Assembly (NCBI RefSeq): GCF_000003815.2
Contig: NC_049982.1
Location: 33,727,978-33,789,977, forward strand
Source of the DNA: Branchiostoma floridae
Lineage: Eukaryota > Chordata > Leptocardii > Amphioxiformes > Branchiostomatidae
DNA: 62,000 bases
Direction: 5' to 3'
Shown: positions 19,729 through 31,279 of the stretch, piece by piece
Layout: each line of letters starts with the position of its first letter
Position numbering within the stretch: the first letter of the stretch is position 1
Notes under the pieces: generated by a model
What the model was told of the DNA's origin: nothing
Databases searched by the model: none
Seen by the model: only the letters and a program-made list of their open reading frames with translations
Made by a program: the position numbers and the translations under genes

Positions 19729-20629
19729 TTGCCTACTTATATATTCACATGCAATGCATTGGTCTAATTAGGCATTTATTTCATCTTTATGAATAGGTAA
19801 TGCAAATTATTATGCGAGATAATTCACTTGATTATATATTTACTTCAATGGAATTGAAATATCACCATACGAACGCTTCATTCATTCGATGTAACCAGAT
19901 GTTAAGAGGCTTTCAGTACCGACCACAACTGTTATCAAATGCGTAAAAGGCAGGTATAAAGATTGACGGGGATGTACTGTTAGTCGCCTAAGCCGTAAGT
20001 TTGTCCTCGAGAAAGAGAACTGGGAAGGTCCTTTGGAAGGGCCTTTGGAAGGGCTGGGTTAACATTGCTTGAACCTTGGAACCATGGAACCATTGAACCA
20101 ACCAAGAAAATAGTGGCCACAAGGCCATGCCGCTAAGCAAGGCAAAAAAACTCTTCACTGTTTACTTATTAATGTTCTACTTGCACTGCCTGTAAACAAA
20201 AGTATACGTAGTACAAAGTGTTCCTCTAACGAAAAACGAAAAAAATGTGAACGCAAACAAAAGTATATGTAACAGAAACTGTTCCTCTGACACACCTGAA
20301 GTGCGTTTGGAATGCAGTTAGCACCAGGTGCGTCAGGCATGCGGTCGGTAGACGTTATGTGCGTCCGGAATACGCCCAACATACGTACCCCATACGCATC
20401 TATTCGCAATACAGAAAATTCTGTTGCGCATTTCAGATGCAATATTAAGCACCTCATGCGAAATGGAAACGCTGAAGTCGTAATTCAAACGCCAGATGGG
20501 CTCGACGTACATTTTAATTCATTCCAAAAAAAGTCCAAATGTTGGGCGTTCGGCCGCGTATTGACAAAATTTCATGCGGAAATCATGCGCACTTGAAAAT
20601 ATACGCAGGTGTGACCCCACCTTTAACCT

Positions 20630-21170
20630 TGAATATGCTGCAACAGTATGGGATCCGTATACAAAGAAAGACAAGGATAAACAGGAAAGGGTGCAGAACC
20701 ATCAAGCTGCCAGATTCTGTACAAATAACTAACAGCAGGGATGCTAGTGTTACCAAAATAAAAGCAGAACTACAGTGGATGTCACTTGAAGTCAGAAGGA
20801 AAATGTCAAGACTTTGCATGATGTGAAGTGCAAAGCAAACACTTAGACCCCATTCACACATATTTGTACAGAATCTAGCAGCTTGGTTCTGTACCCTTTC
20901 CAGTTTATCCTTGTCTTTCTTTGTATACGGATCCCATACTGTTGCAGCATATTCAAGTTTAGGTCTTACGAAAATGACGAATAAACTGGTGGACGTACCG
21001 ACTGATAAGTATCTAATACCAGCTCGAAAAAGAACAAGAAACAGTCATGCCTTCAAGTACCAGAGTTACCAACCTAGGATTGATGTGTTTAAAAATTCGT
21101 ATTGTCCCAGAACTATTGCAGAGTGGAATTTGTATCACCAAGCACAGTAGGGGCATCTTCCCTGCTCAAT
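20630..21170 (+). pseudogene. CR1-like LINE C-terminal fragment with internal inversion
   Basis: From 20632 the plus strand reads LEYAATVWDPYTKKDKDKQE and, after shifts, RDASVTKIKAELQWMSLEVR, a standard CR1 region downstream of the RT. At 20880-20975 the first 90 bp of this block reappears inverted. From about 20976 the frame resumes with NKLVDVPTDKYLIPARKRTR and RTIAEWNLYH, the C-terminal end of CR1. It is probably the other half of the copy at 14570-15361, separated by the foldback element, though the ~90 residues expected between them are missing. Confidence 0.75.
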
Positions 21171-21257
21171 TTTGAAGAATACTTGCTGATAGAAGTGCAA
21201 AAGTTAGGTGTTACGTGTCGTTCAGTGTAATATAACCAGCTGCTAAAGTGCCGCAAA

Positions 21258-21605
21258 GCTGGTGTGTTACACGAAGGGTGGTTATACCGGCTATATAAAT
21301 ACAGATACAGAAGCTGGTGTGTTACACGAAGGGTGGTCATACCGGCTATATAGATACAAATACAGAAGCCGGTACGCGGTGTGTTACGCGAAAGGTGGTT
21401 ATACCGTCTATATAGATACAGATACAGAAGCTGGTGTGTTCACCGAAGGGCGGTTAAACCGGCTACATACAGATACAGAAGCTGGTGTGTTACGCGAAGG
21501 GTGGTTATACTGGCTATAACGTTATAGATACAGATAAAGAAGCTGGTGTGCTACGCGAAGGGTGGTTATACTGGCTATATAGATACAGATACAGAAGCTG
21601 GTTTC
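21258..21605 (+). repeat. 55-bp minisatellite, array 1
   Basis: About six units of 55 bp start GCTGGTGTGTTACRCGAAGG and contain GGTTATAC and GATACAGATACAGAA. Unit starts at 21258 and 21313 give the period; one unit carries a short insertion. Confidence 0.9.
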
Positions 21606-21941
21606 ATTCCAATAAACATTACAAAGATATACAAAAGACATGTACCGCAAGGTGGATGGATACATACAGAGAATGACCTTTCACCTTACATGTTGTATGT
21701 TTGGAATTTTAGTTGTAAAGGAAATGTCGGATACTGGGTTTGATGTCATTAATAAAATATATGTATAGGCTATATTTATTACCTTTGCCAGAATGGCTAA
21801 GGTTATGTTTTGGGCTTGTGAGTCTGTGTGTGTGTCTGTGTGTCTGTCTGTTAACAGCATAACTCAAGAAGTCTTGGATGGATCCCGATAATATTTGGTA
21901 GGTGGGTAGGGGTCGGGAAAACGAAGGTCAAGTTCGATAAT

Positions 21942-21956
21942 GGGCCCCCTAGCGGC
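21942..21956 (-). promoter_or_regulatory. CTCF-like motif in repeat
   Basis: The minus strand reads GCCGCTAGGGGGCCC. Another copy follows at 22074, spacing 132 bp. Confidence 0.42.
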
Positions 21957-22073
21957 TTGCTAAGGTACTGCAGCAGAACCTCAATTTTTGATATATCGTG
22001 TTCTGGACATGCTGTGATCATGATTTTTGAGTGGTAGATAGCCCTTGAGGCAGAGAGTAAGTGCTGTGAGTTT

Positions 22074-22088
22074 GGGCCCCCTAGCGGC
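22074..22088 (-). promoter_or_regulatory. CTCF-like motif in repeat
   Basis: The same 15-base block as at 21942, in the same orientation. Confidence 0.42.
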
Positions 22089-23019
22089 TTTTTTGGAACT
22101 GCAGGCGCCGGTTTCCTTTCAAACTTTGGATGAGAATAACTCTACAACGTGTTGACGGATCGTCATGATATGTAGATAGAATGAGTGATGACTTACATAA
22201 TGGTATACTAATTATGCAAATCAGCAGCTAATTTGCATAATTAATGAGGAAAAATTATAAATCCACTACATTCCATGATAGGACTTTCAGACTTGTCACA
22301 TATGTAACTGGGAAGGAGAGAAATGTCGACAGATATCAATTATGCAAATGATGACCTCATTTGCATAATTAATGAGAAAATATGAACATGTTGACGGATC
22401 ATCATGTTTTTTTGTATGTAGGTAGCGTAAGTGAAGACCTACATAATGAGATAACAATTATGCAAATCAACAGCTAATTTGCATAATTAATGAGGATATT
22501 TTATAAATTCACTACATTCCATGATAGGGCTTTAAAACTTGTCACATATGTAGCTGAGAAAGAGAGAAATGTCAATGCATATTTATCATGCAAATGATGA
22601 TCTCATTTGCATAATTAATGAGAAAATATGAACGTGTTGACGGATCGTCATGATTTTCGGCATGTAGATAGCCTAAATGAAGACTTATATAATGTGATAC
22701 TTATTATGCAAGTTAACAGCTAATTTGCATAATTGATTAGGAAAAGTTCATAAATCCACTGCATTCCATTATAGTACTTTCATCAAAGTTGTCACATATG
22801 TAACTGAGAAAGAGGGAAGAGAGTAAGAGGTGTATTTAAAGACTTTGAAAGAGAATAAGTCAAGAATGGATCAAAGGATCATCATGATTTTTGGTATGCT
22901 GATAGCTTAAGTAATACTTGATACAATTTGATATCAATTAATTGTAAATTGGGATCTAATTTGCATAATAAATGCCGAAATTTTATTAACCAACTCCAAG
23001 CATTTAATTATAAAGAAAA

Positions 23020-23110
23020 TGAAATGAGTAACGCATTTGTCTACAGACATCATTCTACATAACAAACCTGGTTTATTTGGCAAAGGTATGTGTTCGTGGA
23101 ACTCTAGTTT
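23020..23110 (+). repeat. Dispersed repeat, inverted copy at 28480-28570
   Basis: About 90 bp including GACATCATTCTACATAACAA recurs almost identically in reverse at 28480-28570. Confidence 0.75.
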
Positions 23111-23309
23111 GCTATCATTATACAAAAAGCAAGGTATGCTGACTCTATTACACAATATATTTTCGTTTTTTCGCTTAAATGTATATCTTGCTTTGTCACA
23201 TTTTTCCACCAATGTCTAAATTGTTCTATTGTATGCAAAAGAAATGTTCTATTGTATGCTTTTCATCGCAATTGTTACAGCTGTCTTTCTCTACTAATTT
23301 TACCTTACC

Positions 23310-23604
23310 TGGCAATATAGATACAGGTACAAAAGCTGGTGTGTTACGCGAAGGTTTGTTATACTGGCTATAGAGATACAGGTACAAAAGCTGGTGTGTT
23401 ACGCGAAGGTTTGTTATTCTGGCTATAGAGATACAGGTACAAAAGCTGGTGTGTTACGCGAAGGTTGGTTATACTGGCTATAGAGATACAGGTACAAAAG
23501 CTGGTGTGTTACGCGAAGGGTGGTTATACTGGCTATAGAGATACAGGTACAAAAGCTGGTGTGTTACGCGAAGGGTGGTTATACTGGCTATAGAGATACA
23601 GGTA
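23310..23604 (+). repeat. 55-bp minisatellite, array 2, running into a gap
   Basis: Units start at 23335, 23390, 23445, 23500 and 23555, exactly 55 bp apart and nearly identical. The array is the same family as 21258-21605 and is cut by the gap at 23605, so its true length is unknown. Confidence 0.92.
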
Positions 23605-23704
23605 NNNNNNNNNNNNNNNNNNNNNNNNNNNNNNNNNNNNNNNNNNNNNNNNNNNNNNNNNNNNNNNNNNNNNNNNNNNNNNNNNNNNNNNNNNNNNNNN
23701 NNNN
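23605..23704. other. Assembly gap, 100 N
   Basis: A run of exactly 100 N, a placeholder length, within a tandem repeat. Confidence 0.99.
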
Positions 23705-24480
23705 TATATAGATACACTTACAGATAGTCAATTTCAGTAGGCCTCTCCGCACGGCAACACGAAGGAGAATTGCGTGCATGTAACTAAGGGTCAAATATGT
23801 CACATTGCAAAATTGCCCCATCACAATTACAACGCATGGCCCATTAGGGATCAATGCCTTGTAATCATAGTTCTTCTTTTGAGCGGGCAGACATTTTTAT
23901 GCCGTAACCATGAAACGGTAACCGTCATTTCCCCATGCGTGTGGGGATTAAAAAATCGCTAATGCTACAAGATTGGGGGTATAATGGGCTGTAATTGACG
24001 AAAGTGTATCACGAGTAATTTTGCGTCGTATTGAGTATTCGCTGGGCGGCGAAGAGGGCAGAAAGGTCTTGTGAACGAAGATAATGTTCAGACTAGAAGA
24101 TATATGTGCCCTGTGTATATTAAAAGCAAAAGCAAACCTAAAGAAACCTAAAAAATTTAACCAGAATACAAAACAAAGATTTTGGACAATAAAAGAACAG
24201 AGAATTGTATCAAGTTCGTAACAAATTGTTCTTTGATTTTGTCCACTTTGCTTCAATGATCAATGGTCAACTTTTTTTTTCTAAAATTATCATTTTCTTC
24301 TTGATTTTCTTAGCTTAGAGGAATATACGATTTGATTCTCGGATACAAGCTGAGAATAATTCCTACAATCAATTTCATATTTCAAAGTACGTATATAGTA
24401 TAGATTATTTGGAATAGTATGGCCGAACAAGCAACCTCAACTTTGTCCTCTCGACCCATATTGTTCGTTCGTTCGTCCCA
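23705..24480. other. No gene recognised
   Basis: AT-rich DNA without recognisable domains. Confidence 0.4.
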
Positions 24481-24511
24481 TAGCCTGTTAATCAGCCGTA
24501 GGGGTAGCACA

Positions 24512-24612
24512 GCATGTTAGGCTGTATCAATAGGCATATCCACAACATGCTATGCTGTATCAATAGGCATATCCACAACATGTTATGCTGTATCAATAGG
24601 CATATCTCAACC
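24512..24612. repeat. 33-bp tandem repeat, three units
   Basis: Three units contain GCTGTATCAATAGGCATATC with 'cacaacatg' between them. A CA-rich run follows at 24700-24760. Confidence 0.85.
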
Positions 24613-24789
24613 CATATCCACATTCCAAATATCACCACAATCCTTTCAGAGATTACAAAGTTATGCTGAACACAAATTTGCGGAAACACAGACAGACGGT
24701 CTGCACACACACACAAACACACACAAACACACACACATACACAAATTCACACACGCGCACGCGCACACAGGGAGACAGACACACGGACA

Positions 24790-25640
24790 CTCGCACACTA
24801 AAAAAACAAATACCGCAATTTTCATGGAGGTAGCCAGCTCTAAATGGGATCCTGTCAGTCTACAACATATTAAACCCGAGAAGCAAACAACTTGACTACC
24901 AATACCTCAAGTATTCTACTACACCATCCCCACCGTACCTTTTGGCAGACTTCCAGTCTGCAGAACATAACTACAGACACACACTACAGACACTACAGAC
25001 AAATTAACAAACAACGAAACACACCCATTGAATACAGTACCTCAATTTTTCACGGAAGTAACAGGCATCAATGCGCCACCTTAATCTATCAAAGTCTTGC
25101 TTTCTGCGTAAAACCACTTCGTGACGCCAAAGTTAGATGTGACGTCACGTCCTGTGCGTCAGACTACACAATTATGCTAATTGAGAGAAAGACAATTGGA
25201 CTAGCGGTACATGACAGATGGTGGGTTACAAAACCAGAAGTGAGATTGAACAAACAAAGCGGGGTTGTAAAGAGGTTATAATCTTAGCACAGATCGAGTG
25301 CCTATCGCCAAGACAGGCTCTGAGATCTAAAGTAAACAAGCAAAATTGGCACTCGTAGCCCATTTCGTACATTACCATTAGCAATAAAAACAAGAAGCGG
25401 TAACGAAATAAAAAGTATGCTGACCCTATTCTTTTGTTACTGATTTCGTTTGCCATTAACGTTTGAGTTACGTAAAAAGCCAAAGCAAACAAATGTCTAT
25501 CCATATTCTAAGTTTTTACTTAAAAAAAGAACACTTTCCCTCTCTGGAACACTCAATTCCATTACATGTAATATAATTTCTATAAGTTAATTCAATGCAT
25601 GTATTCAAAACCCCAGATGTGTGTCACAACCTAATCGGGT
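24790..25640. other. No gene recognised
   Basis: One open frame of 129 codons (24892-25281, plus) has no recognisable domain and low-complexity start; I do not call it. A TGACGTCA site lies at 25140-25147. Confidence 0.4.
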
Positions 25641-25649
25641 TTAACACCA

Positions 25650-26330
25650 TTGTTTGCAACTATGAAGGGAGTCGGGCAAGGCTGCATCTCAGCCCCATTT
25701 TATTTGATTTCTCCTAAACGACCTTGTATATGTGTTTGATGATGCTGAATGTTCACCACCTCCGTTACACACACACGTCAACTTATTCGTATCGTGCCTG
25801 TTATACGCAGATGATGTCGTTATATTTTTCGAATCCGATAAAGGACTGCAAAATGCAATAAATGAATTAAGAAACTTTTGTACTAACTGGAAACTTGACG
25901 TTAACTCGAAGAAAACAAAAGTCATTATCTTTAATAAATCCGGTCGGTCTTTCCCAAACCAAACATTTTCGTTTGGGCAAGAAACAGTGGAGACAGTTTA
26001 TTCCTATTGTTACTTGGGCCTGAATATTACTTCATCGGGAAGCTATGTACAGTCTGAAACATCCGTTCATCTGTTTCACCAAAATGCCTTTTAAAAATAT
26101 TTGACCCCTGCATTAAGCCAATTCTTTTATATGGATGCGAAATCTGGGGTTCCGAATCCATAAATGACAGCTCTACTATCGAAATTTCGCATCATCGCTT
26201 TTGCAAAAATATACTTGGAGTTTTCAGAAACTAGTAATCTAGCATCTAGAGCAGAGCTGGGTAGATTTCCATCTATCAGGATTATTTGTTATTGGTTGCG
26301 ACTTGTACAGATGGATCCTGTTACACACCC
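25650..26330 (+). pseudogene. LINE reverse transcriptase fragment, decayed
   Basis: The plus strand reads MKGVGQGCISAPF (motif B), LLYADDVVIFFESDKGLQNA (motif C, Y-A-D-D intact), NWKLDVNSKKTKVIIFNKSG, YSYCYLGLNITSSGSY, then after a stop PILLYGCEIWGSES and LASRAELGRFPSI. Order and motifs are those of a non-LTR RT from motif B to the thumb. At least two stops or shifts break it. The LLYGCEIWG and RAELG blocks match the fragment at 57270-58510, so both belong to one family. Confidence 0.82.
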
Positions 26331-26559
26331 TTTGTAAGCTTTCTGTCTCTTTCGTTTCAACATAACTCTATCGCAAATAGTCGTCACAGTAGAAGATCAT
26401 TGTTTCAACGTTTAAATGAAATATTAGATTGTAGTGGATATTAATACTTGTTCTATTCATGTAGATTACCCTGTGATACTAAATCTGTATGTGAAATGTT
26501 AAAGTCTAGACTTTCTGACATGTATATGCAACATTCTGTCATAATTTGAATATACCGGT

Positions 26560-27308
26560 AAGTTAAGGTTTTACAAGACATGTGAGACAGCGTACACTAT
26601 GGAAAAATATTTACTAATGACTAGATGATTTTGATCTGCGCTGTGCAATTAGTTAAGTGAGAATTATTGCTCACCCCCTTGAAATAGAAAAAAGGACGAT
26701 ATAAGAAGTTACCCGTGTGCGAAAGAACTTGTAAATACTGTACGTTAGATATGGTAGAAGAAACTTATTAATCAATATGAAATCCAATAGCAACCGTTTT
26801 AAATAAGTAGTAGTTTTAGACGACGACCTTCATTTCACTTTACGTTTATTTCATTACCGTAACTTTAGATTTATTCGATCCTATTTTTTTTATTTATTTA
26901 TCATTATGGCATTCCCCTGCATATTTTCACGTAGCTTTTGGGCGTGAATTTGCAAGAAAGTTATTGATACATGTAAGTTAACAGATCTTCGGAGGGCAGG
27001 AATATATCTCTCTCCTCTGATTCAAGGGCCAGATCTTAGGAGTCGGTTATTTTTCTACTACTAACGGGTAACGTTTCATCTCATGCAATGTTCTTTTGTG
27101 CAATTGGTTTTTGATTGGCGTTTGTTTACATGGACAAGCATTCGTTAACCACGCGATTGTGTAACGCATACCAGTCATATGCCCAAGGAGACTACATGTA
27201 TACGGAAGAGAAATACGTGAAGTAGTAGTAGACGAATAAAGTGTTCACAAATCGGGAGTGTTTTTAAACACCTCTGCGTTCTATAACCTGCTGCCTTCTA
27301 CACAGCAC
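26560..27308. other. No gene recognised
   Basis: AT-rich, with no supportable feature before the gap. Confidence 0.4.
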
Positions 27309-27966
27309 NNNNNNNNNNNNNNNNNNNNNNNNNNNNNNNNNNNNNNNNNNNNNNNNNNNNNNNNNNNNNNNNNNNNNNNNNNNNNNNNNNNNNNNNNNNN
27401 NNNNNNNNNNNNNNNNNNNNNNNNNNNNNNNNNNNNNNNNNNNNNNNNNNNNNNNNNNNNNNNNNNNNNNNNNNNNNNNNNNNNNNNNNNNNNNNNNNNN
27501 NNNNNNNNNNNNNNNNNNNNNNNNNNNNNNNNNNNNNNNNNNNNNNNNNNNNNNNNNNNNNNNNNNNNNNNNNNNNNNNNNNNNNNNNNNNNNNNNNNNN
27601 NNNNNNNNNNNNNNNNNNNNNNNNNNNNNNNNNNNNNNNNNNNNNNNNNNNNNNNNNNNNNNNNNNNNNNNNNNNNNNNNNNNNNNNNNNNNNNNNNNNN
27701 NNNNNNNNNNNNNNNNNNNNNNNNNNNNNNNNNNNNNNNNNNNNNNNNNNNNNNNNNNNNNNNNNNNNNNNNNNNNNNNNNNNNNNNNNNNNNNNNNNNN
27801 NNNNNNNNNNNNNNNNNNNNNNNNNNNNNNNNNNNNNNNNNNNNNNNNNNNNNNNNNNNNNNNNNNNNNNNNNNNNNNNNNNNNNNNNNNNNNNNNNNNN
27901 NNNNNNNNNNNNNNNNNNNNNNNNNNNNNNNNNNNNNNNNNNNNNNNNNNNNNNNNNNNNNNNNNN
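27309..27966. other. Assembly gap, 658 N
   Basis: A run of N; any open frame spanning it is an artefact. Confidence 0.99.
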
Positions 27967-28479
27967 TTCGGAATGATATTAGTGAACAGACCCCTAAAAG
28001 AACGCCCTGTGACCACGTAAACACTGATTGGCGGAAGCATAAATACGTCATGGATGATCAACATAATTGTTGCCGTTAGGAGGGGAGAACGCACAATTGC
28101 AAGGAGACAAAGGAAAAGGCAAACAAAGACTGAAAAGGGTAATAAAGAGATTTGACTACAGCAATCGGTGATCTATGACGAAAGAACCAAGGTAAATAAA
28201 ATCAGTCATTCAGAATATAGTTCACGTTTTCTAAAGCTTGACGCGTAACGCTGATTCACTTTTATCCGCGGGGTAACCTACATTCGTTTTTTTTTAAGTA
28301 ATCGTGTTTAGGGATATCAATTCGACGGACGGTGGTTTCAAACTGCAATAATTTGAAAATGTATTATATAGTCTGTCCAAAATTTGATTATATGGTATCG
28401 GATATAAGTTACACCGCTGATAAAGGGGAACCTGCGTTGCTCCTGTGAAGCTTTAAATGTTTCAAAGCGTATATAAAGA

Positions 28480-28570
28480 TAACTAGAGTTCCACGAACAC
28501 ATGCCTTTGCCAAATAAACCAGGTTTGTTATGCAGAATGATGTCTGTAGACAAATGCGTTACTCATTTCA
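28480..28570 (-). repeat. Inverted copy of the repeat at 23020-23110
   Basis: Near-identical reverse complement of 23020-23110. Confidence 0.75.
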
Positions 28571-28579
28571 TTTTATTTT

Positions 28580-29240
28580 ATAACAAGACAGACCTGCAGA
28601 AAGTAGATTTCCCTAACATTGCTTGGCACAGTACAATGAGTATTGCCCCTACAGCATTAAATTACAATAACCACTGAGAGAATCAATATACTATACAGGA
28701 CTGTTTCAGAACTGAAATCTTCCACAAAGATAAGATATCTTCCATAAGATAAACAAATGCAACTCAACTCTAAACTAAGGGGCTCCTTATCGAACTTGAC
28801 CTTCGTTTCCCCGACCCATACTCACCTACCAAATATCATCAGGATCCATCCAAGGCTTCTCCAGTTATGCTGTTAACACACACACACACAGACACACAAA
28901 CACACCCAAAACATAACCTTAACCCTCCTGACAAAGATAAAAATGACTGCTATCCCCAGGAACAAGTTGCTAGGGGGCCCTAACATATGTCACTTCTTCC
29001 TAAGCACAACACCTATTTAACTTAAAAATCAGGACCATACATGTTCCTGACTATTCGTTCAAGTCTCCGACCCCTAACCAACTCAAAGCTCAAAAGATAT
29101 AGCACAAAGTATGTCTATAGAAGCTAGGCATCTAAGTAGATCATATTACATGACACAGATTATACAACAATGTCTAAGAACTGGAATCTTCCAAATCTAA
29201 TGAGGAAAACAATTGCAACTCTAAACTACACTGTACTGTA
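28580..29240 (-). repeat. Dispersed repeat with one CTCF-like block
   Basis: Positions 28585-28770 match 33190-33360 (shared 'agatttccctaacattgcttgg' phrase). From 28780 the minus-oriented composite family follows, with 'cttctccagttatgctgttaac', a CA run, and GTTGCTAGGGGGCCC at 28966-28980. Confidence 0.65.
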
Positions 29241-30530
29241 ATGTACAGACCTACCCGGAATAGGAGTAGTAGGAGCGGTGAATTTGGTGAATAGGAGTAG
29301 GAGGAGCGGCTCTGTATTTTTTTCGACTAACTAGTATATCTCCGCGACTCGACCTCTGCTTGGAGAGTATCAATTTACATGCGTCTCGGCATTCCTCGGT
29401 ATTCCCCGGGTGGAATCGGGAAACAGACTCGTTTTGATGTGCAGGGGATTCCCCTATGTTGGGGAGGGTTGAAGCTGTAGTTTGGGAGTTTCTGCCTTGT
29501 TTATTTTCCTCAAAATCACAATTTATTGATTGCCAATTATGCTGAAGAACCTAGAAGGGGTTGTGACACCGCTGAGGAAGAGATTGACGATGTTTCTACC
29601 ACTGGAAGTTGATGAAAACTTCGTCATTTTGACTGCCATTTGCCGGTCCTGTACCTTGTGGTAGTATTTACAAACCTCTGTTTGGTTTCTTTGCCGTGAA
29701 AAAGGAGTAGGTGGGTGTTTTTGGTGTTTATCATAAAGGACTGAGGGCCATGAGTGTCTGAAATTGTTTTCAAATTATTGATCCAGCCAAATTTCTGCTT
29801 TGTAATTGTTTTTTTCACCTATGGGGGAGGGCAGCATGTTCAGACATGTATGTAACACTTTGAGGTAGCAAAGTCTGTTTTGGTTTTCCTCCAAGATTAA
29901 CTCATAATTTTGGTGAAATTTTCCTCGTCAAACATTAGGGGAACACTGATAAGGCCCATCTTTTTACAACTGGTCAAGGCTTTAGGTACTACATAAAACA
30001 GTTACAGTCACTTACATACATTGTTTTATGTTTTTATTGATTCAGGAAGAATAGCAAGGCATTCTAGCCTAGTTTTCAGTGACTTAACGTTAGTTATTTT
30101 AGACTTTGTGGGTGATGTTATATACATTTCAAATATTTTTGAGACTTCAAAGAAAATTTTTTACTGTCCTGTTGTGCAGTATTATTCCTTACAAACAAGA
30201 TAAGTCTTTATCTTGATATATTCATATTCTACAGGTTCTTAGCTTTTCAAAAATGTATAGTTTTACCTATCTAGCATTAATATAAGTATCTGAACATCCC
30301 ACAAACAGTTCGTAGGTTGGTGCGCTTGAGGATCGACAATTTTAGCTACGATTCCTGTATGCGCCGAAAATTTAGCACGTCCTCTAAGGGACACTGTTTC
30401 AACTTTATAAATATGTCCCTGGTCCTGCATAATTATAGAAATATTTATAATAGTGGAACTTGATACTTCTTGCTAGTTTCTAGACTAATGATAACAGCAG
30501 TCTACCATTATTTACCAATTTCTTTAAACC
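29240..30530. other. No gene recognised
   Basis: A purine-rich patch (AGGAGTAGGAGGAGCGG near 29290) but no recognisable coding region. Confidence 0.4.
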
Positions 30531-30538
30531 CTATCTAA

Positions 30539-30899
30539 GGCCACACCAATTTAATTTCTTGGTTCACGGATTCGCTCGCTCCTATTTTTTGGAAAAAAAA
30601 ATACAAATAAAAATTACCACTCAGCAAATTTTCACCATTAATGAAACCATTCACCAACTTTCTGGTGTAGCAAATTGGCCTTTATATTATAAGCTCCTTA
30701 AAGTGTGGGTACAGGTGCTGTTACTGTACAAAAATAGTGTTTTTGTTCTTTTATCAAGCTGAAAACTTTTTTTCTTTATGTTTTGGATTAGCCGTTACCT
30801 TTACCCCAACCATTTTACAATTTTTATTTTTATTTCGCCCTCTCGCTCCATATTCTTTATGAAAAAATCCGTGAACCAAGAAATTGAATTGGTGTGGCC
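30539..30899. mobile_element. Harbinger-like MITE, 361 bp
   Basis: The element starts GGCCACACCAATTTAATTTC and ends with the inverse (GGTGTGGCC); the ends match over about 35 bp with one change. It is flanked by TAA on both sides (30536-30538, 30900-30902), the 3-bp TWA-type duplication typical of PIF/Harbinger elements. It has no coding capacity. Confidence 0.75.
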
Positions 30900-30902
30900 T
30901 AA

Positions 30903-31062
30903 GCATTGCAGTAGTACTGTTCGGGGCCACCAGGATCCTCCCACATTACAGGACGTTGGTCTCCAAGGCAGAGACCTTATGTCTGTCATGTGCGACAGAG
31001 ACATCTGGAGAGACTTCATAGTGTCACCTGATATAATGGATGACTGAACTGAACTGAACTGA
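30903..31062 (+). pseudogene. LINE 3' end with (TGAAC)n tail
   Basis: A short frame reads LQDVGLQGRDLMSVMCDRDI followed by WRDF and a stop, close to the C-terminal end of the LINE at 10731-12203 (VGLRVEDLKNAMGDRDVWKE). A 3' tail of four TGAAC units follows the stop. It is a severely 5'-truncated copy. Confidence 0.7.
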
Positions 31063-31279
31063 ACCATTCCCTACCATTTTTTTGAAACATCTTGTAAATG
31101 GGTCAGTGGTCTAGGAATATAACAATTCACACATCCTTGCAAAGAATGGTTGGCTGTCATGCAACAATAGCCCACCAGAAAGGATTCACCAGTGCCCAGC
31201 AGTGGAATCAAAAGAAATATACAGAGGCAACAATAGGGCTTACTTTTATGGGGGCAATATACTAGTTCTACCACTTGGC

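Larger units (their letters stand above)
17263..20145. other. Insertion within the foldback arm
   Basis: The segment interrupts the match between the two arms of the foldback element. Both edges carry a GCCTTGC word in opposite orientations (GTGCCTTGCCGCG at 17292 and, reversed, near 20140), hinting at short inverted ends. Inside are AT-rich DNA without a recognisable gene, a short tandem repeat, and a CpG cluster. I could not assign it to an element family. Confidence 0.45.
15364..20623. mobile_element. Foldback element with TA flanks, carrying an insertion
   Basis: The ends are inverted: AAGGTGGGGTCACACCTGCG on the left, its complement on the right, each followed by TA (15362-15363 and 20624-20625). 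The left arm (15364-16290, about 930 bp) matches, in reverse, 16767-17262 followed by 20146-20623. The original element was therefore about 2.4 kb: two 0.9-kb arms around a 0.48-kb centre. A later insertion of about 2.9 kb (17263-20145) split the right arm. I find no transposase. The TA flanks fit a Tc1/mariner-type target, but the superfamily is not established. Confidence 0.75.
21780..22985 (+). repeat. Composite repeat with CTCF-like and octamer modules
   Basis: It starts TTACCTTTGCCAGAATGGCT, then a GT-rich stretch, then 'aacagcataactcaagaag', two modules with GGGCCCCCTAGCGGC 132 bp apart, and three to four octamer modules of about 240 bp. Each octamer module starts GTTGACGGATC (22151, 22390, 22636) and holds ATTATGCAAAT ... 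ATTTGCATAATTAATGAG. No coding capacity was found. Confidence 0.7.

Noticed and set aside
21258-23604. Possible CRISPR array (regular 55-bp period)
   Set aside because: Units are contiguous tandem repeats without unique spacers, and the DNA is animal.
27258-28094. Open frames of more than 250 codons
   Set aside because: They consist almost wholly of N from an assembly gap.
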